Of a stretch of DNA of 49,237 nucleotides, positions 48,418-49,237 are shown piece after piece. Where the stretch lies: the NCBI GenBank assembly GCA_018714125.1, contig DVNV01000019.1:1-49237 (forward strand), in the 5' to 3' direction. The position numbers and the translations under genes were made by a program. The stretch comes from Candidatus Galloscillospira excrementipullorum. GTDB lineage: Bacteria > Bacillota > Clostridia > Oscillospirales > Feifaniaceae. How positions within the stretch are numbered: the first letter of the stretch is position 1; every line of letters begins with the position of its first letter. The notes beneath the pieces are model-generated. The model did no database searches, was not told the DNA's origin, and saw only the letters and a list, made by a program, of their open reading frames with translations.

Positions 48418-49237
48418 ATGGACAAACTCGAACAACGCATTTGTCAGCTGATCGATGAAAAGCAGGAAGAAATCATTGCCTTTGGCCGTGATATTTGGAA
48501 GCATGCCGAGCTGGGATACCGGGAATTCCGGACAGCCGGCAAATTCACCGAGGTTGTAAAGTCTCTGGGGCTTGAGACCGAGGAGGGGCTTGCCGTCACC
48601 GGCGTCAAGGCCTATCTCAAGGGCAAGAACGCCCCCGGCCCCAACCTGGCTCTCATGGGTGAGATGGACGCGCTTCCCATCCCCTCCCATGTCGACGCCA
48701 ACCCCGAGACCGGCGCCTCTCACTGCTGCGGCCACAACGCGCAGCTCACCGGCATCATGGGCGCCGCGCTTGCGCTGGCCGACCCTGAGGTCAAGGCGGC
48801 GCTGGGCGGCAACGTGACCTTTTTTGCCGTACCCGCCGAGGAATTTGTGGAGCTTGAGCTCAAAGACAAGATGCGCGAGGACGGCGTGATTCGCTACGGC
48901 GGCGGAAAGTGCGAGCTCATCCGCATCGGCGCGCTGGACAACATCGACCTGGTCGTGGGGCACCACTCGGGCACGCAGCATCAGATTTCCGTGACCAACG
49001 GCTCCTCCAACGGCTTTGTCAACAAGATGATCACCTTTGAGGGCAAGGCGGCGCACGCCGCAGGCTCCCCCCACCTCGGGATTGATGCCCTCAACGCGGC
49101 GGCCATCGCCATGCACGCCATCGACGTGCAGCGCGAGTCCTTCCGCGACAAGGACACCGTGCGTGTCCACGGCTACATCTCGGCGGGCGGCGTGGCCATG
49201 AACGTCATTGCCGACAATGTCACGATGGAGTATTCGG
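48418..49237 (+). CDS. M20-family peptidase, AbgB-like, cut by the window end
   Basis: The first 273 codons are present. The protein resembles the AbgB branch (p-aminobenzoyl-glutamate hydrolase B) of M20: it starts IIAFGRDIWKHAELGYREF, has LALMGEMDALPIPSH, then ASHCCGHNAQLTGIMGAALAL in place of CGHDGH, and the catalytic VPAEEFVE with VVGHHSGTQHQIS. The lid domain begins ITFEGKAAHAAGSPHLGIDALNA. It is therefore different from the three tandem M20 genes and could act on peptides or folate fragments. It runs on beyond 49237. Confidence 0.9.
   Translation, partial: MDKLEQRICQLIDEKQEEIIAFGRDIWKHAELGYREFRTAGKFTEVVKSLGLETEEGLAVTGVKAYLKGKNAPGPNLALMGEMDALPIPSHVDANPETGASHCCGHNAQLTGIMGAALALADPEVKAALGGNVTFFAVPAEEFVELELKDKMREDGVIRYGGGKCELIRIGALDNIDLVVGHHSGTQHQISVTNGSSNGFVNKMITFEGKAAHAAGSPHLGIDALNAAAIAMHAIDVQRESFRDKDTVRVHGYISAGGVAMNVIADNVTMEYS

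Noticed and set aside
1-49237. CRISPR array, transposase, rRNA or complete prophage
   Set aside because: No regularly spaced repeats, no DDE or serine recombinase motifs, no rRNA-like stretches, and no capsid, terminase or tail genes were found.

Overview
The window looks like chromosome of a GC-rich anaerobic member of the Clostridia, probably an Oscillospiraceae-type gut bacterium (Flavonifractor/Intestinimonas-like; this placement is inference). Supporting signs are strong AGGAGG-type ribosome binding sites, sigma-A promoters that often carry an extended TGn -10, proteins anchored by S-layer homology (SLH) domains, an oxygen-sensitive class III ribonucleotide reductase, an ECF vitamin transporter, a transketolase split in two, and many amidohydrolases and PLP enzymes. 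I see no transposase, no CRISPR array, no rRNA and no complete prophage.

Layout. 1-2460: a tRNA-Thr(CGT) followed by a visibly more AT-rich patch that holds a broken small gene, an XRE-type repressor and a divergent SLH surface protein; it resembles the remnant of an element integrated at the tRNA. 2890-6720: a GNAT acetyltransferase, an NTF2-like protein and a UvrA paralogue. 6855-10773: a Cys-rich small protein, EcfT, and an unusual single-chain ATPase-ATPase-S-component fusion, probably a cobalamin-type ECF importer. 11149-15008: anaerobic ribonucleotide reductase nrdD and its activase nrdG, with a TRIC-family channel gene between them; the nrdD promoter carries a good NrdR-box candidate. 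15637-21930: an aminotransferase and a complete branched-chain amino acid ABC importer (livJHMGF). 22247-24027: the two transketolase halves. 24216-31299: three exported proteins (a beta-helix lipoprotein, a protein with a copper-amine-oxidase N-terminal domain, and a large phosphodiester glycosidase with three SLH domains), the cell-surface part of the window. 31855-35638: an AI-2E-family permease, a membrane-anchored HTH regulator and small membrane proteins. 35742-38111: NAD salvage (pncB, nadE). 38310-39995: a polytopic membrane protein. 40305-46804: three tandem M20 deacylases, a MalY/PatB-type beta-lyase, RidA and an ornithine cyclodeaminase/mu-crystallin family protein. 46997-49237: a small orphan protein, a DegV protein and a truncated AbgB-like M20 peptidase.

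How the genes may work together. The most interesting unit is 40305-46804. M20 enzymes remove N-acyl groups, MalY/PatB lyases split S-substituted cysteines to a thiol and 2-aminoacrylate, and RidA destroys 2-aminoacrylate. Together they would make a route for degrading N-acyl cysteine conjugates (mercapturate-like compounds); this is a hypothesis from family knowledge and gene order. The liv importer and the neighbouring aminotransferase suggest amino-acid uptake and transamination. pncB and nadE form an NAD salvage unit, and a 14-base word in the pncB promoter recurs upstream of the nearby small membrane gene.

Most of the sequence is tightly packed. Intergenic gaps mainly hold hairpin terminators and promoters; a GC-rich inverted repeat between 31578 and 31666 shares several words with the odd linker of the ECF fusion protein at 7628-7755.
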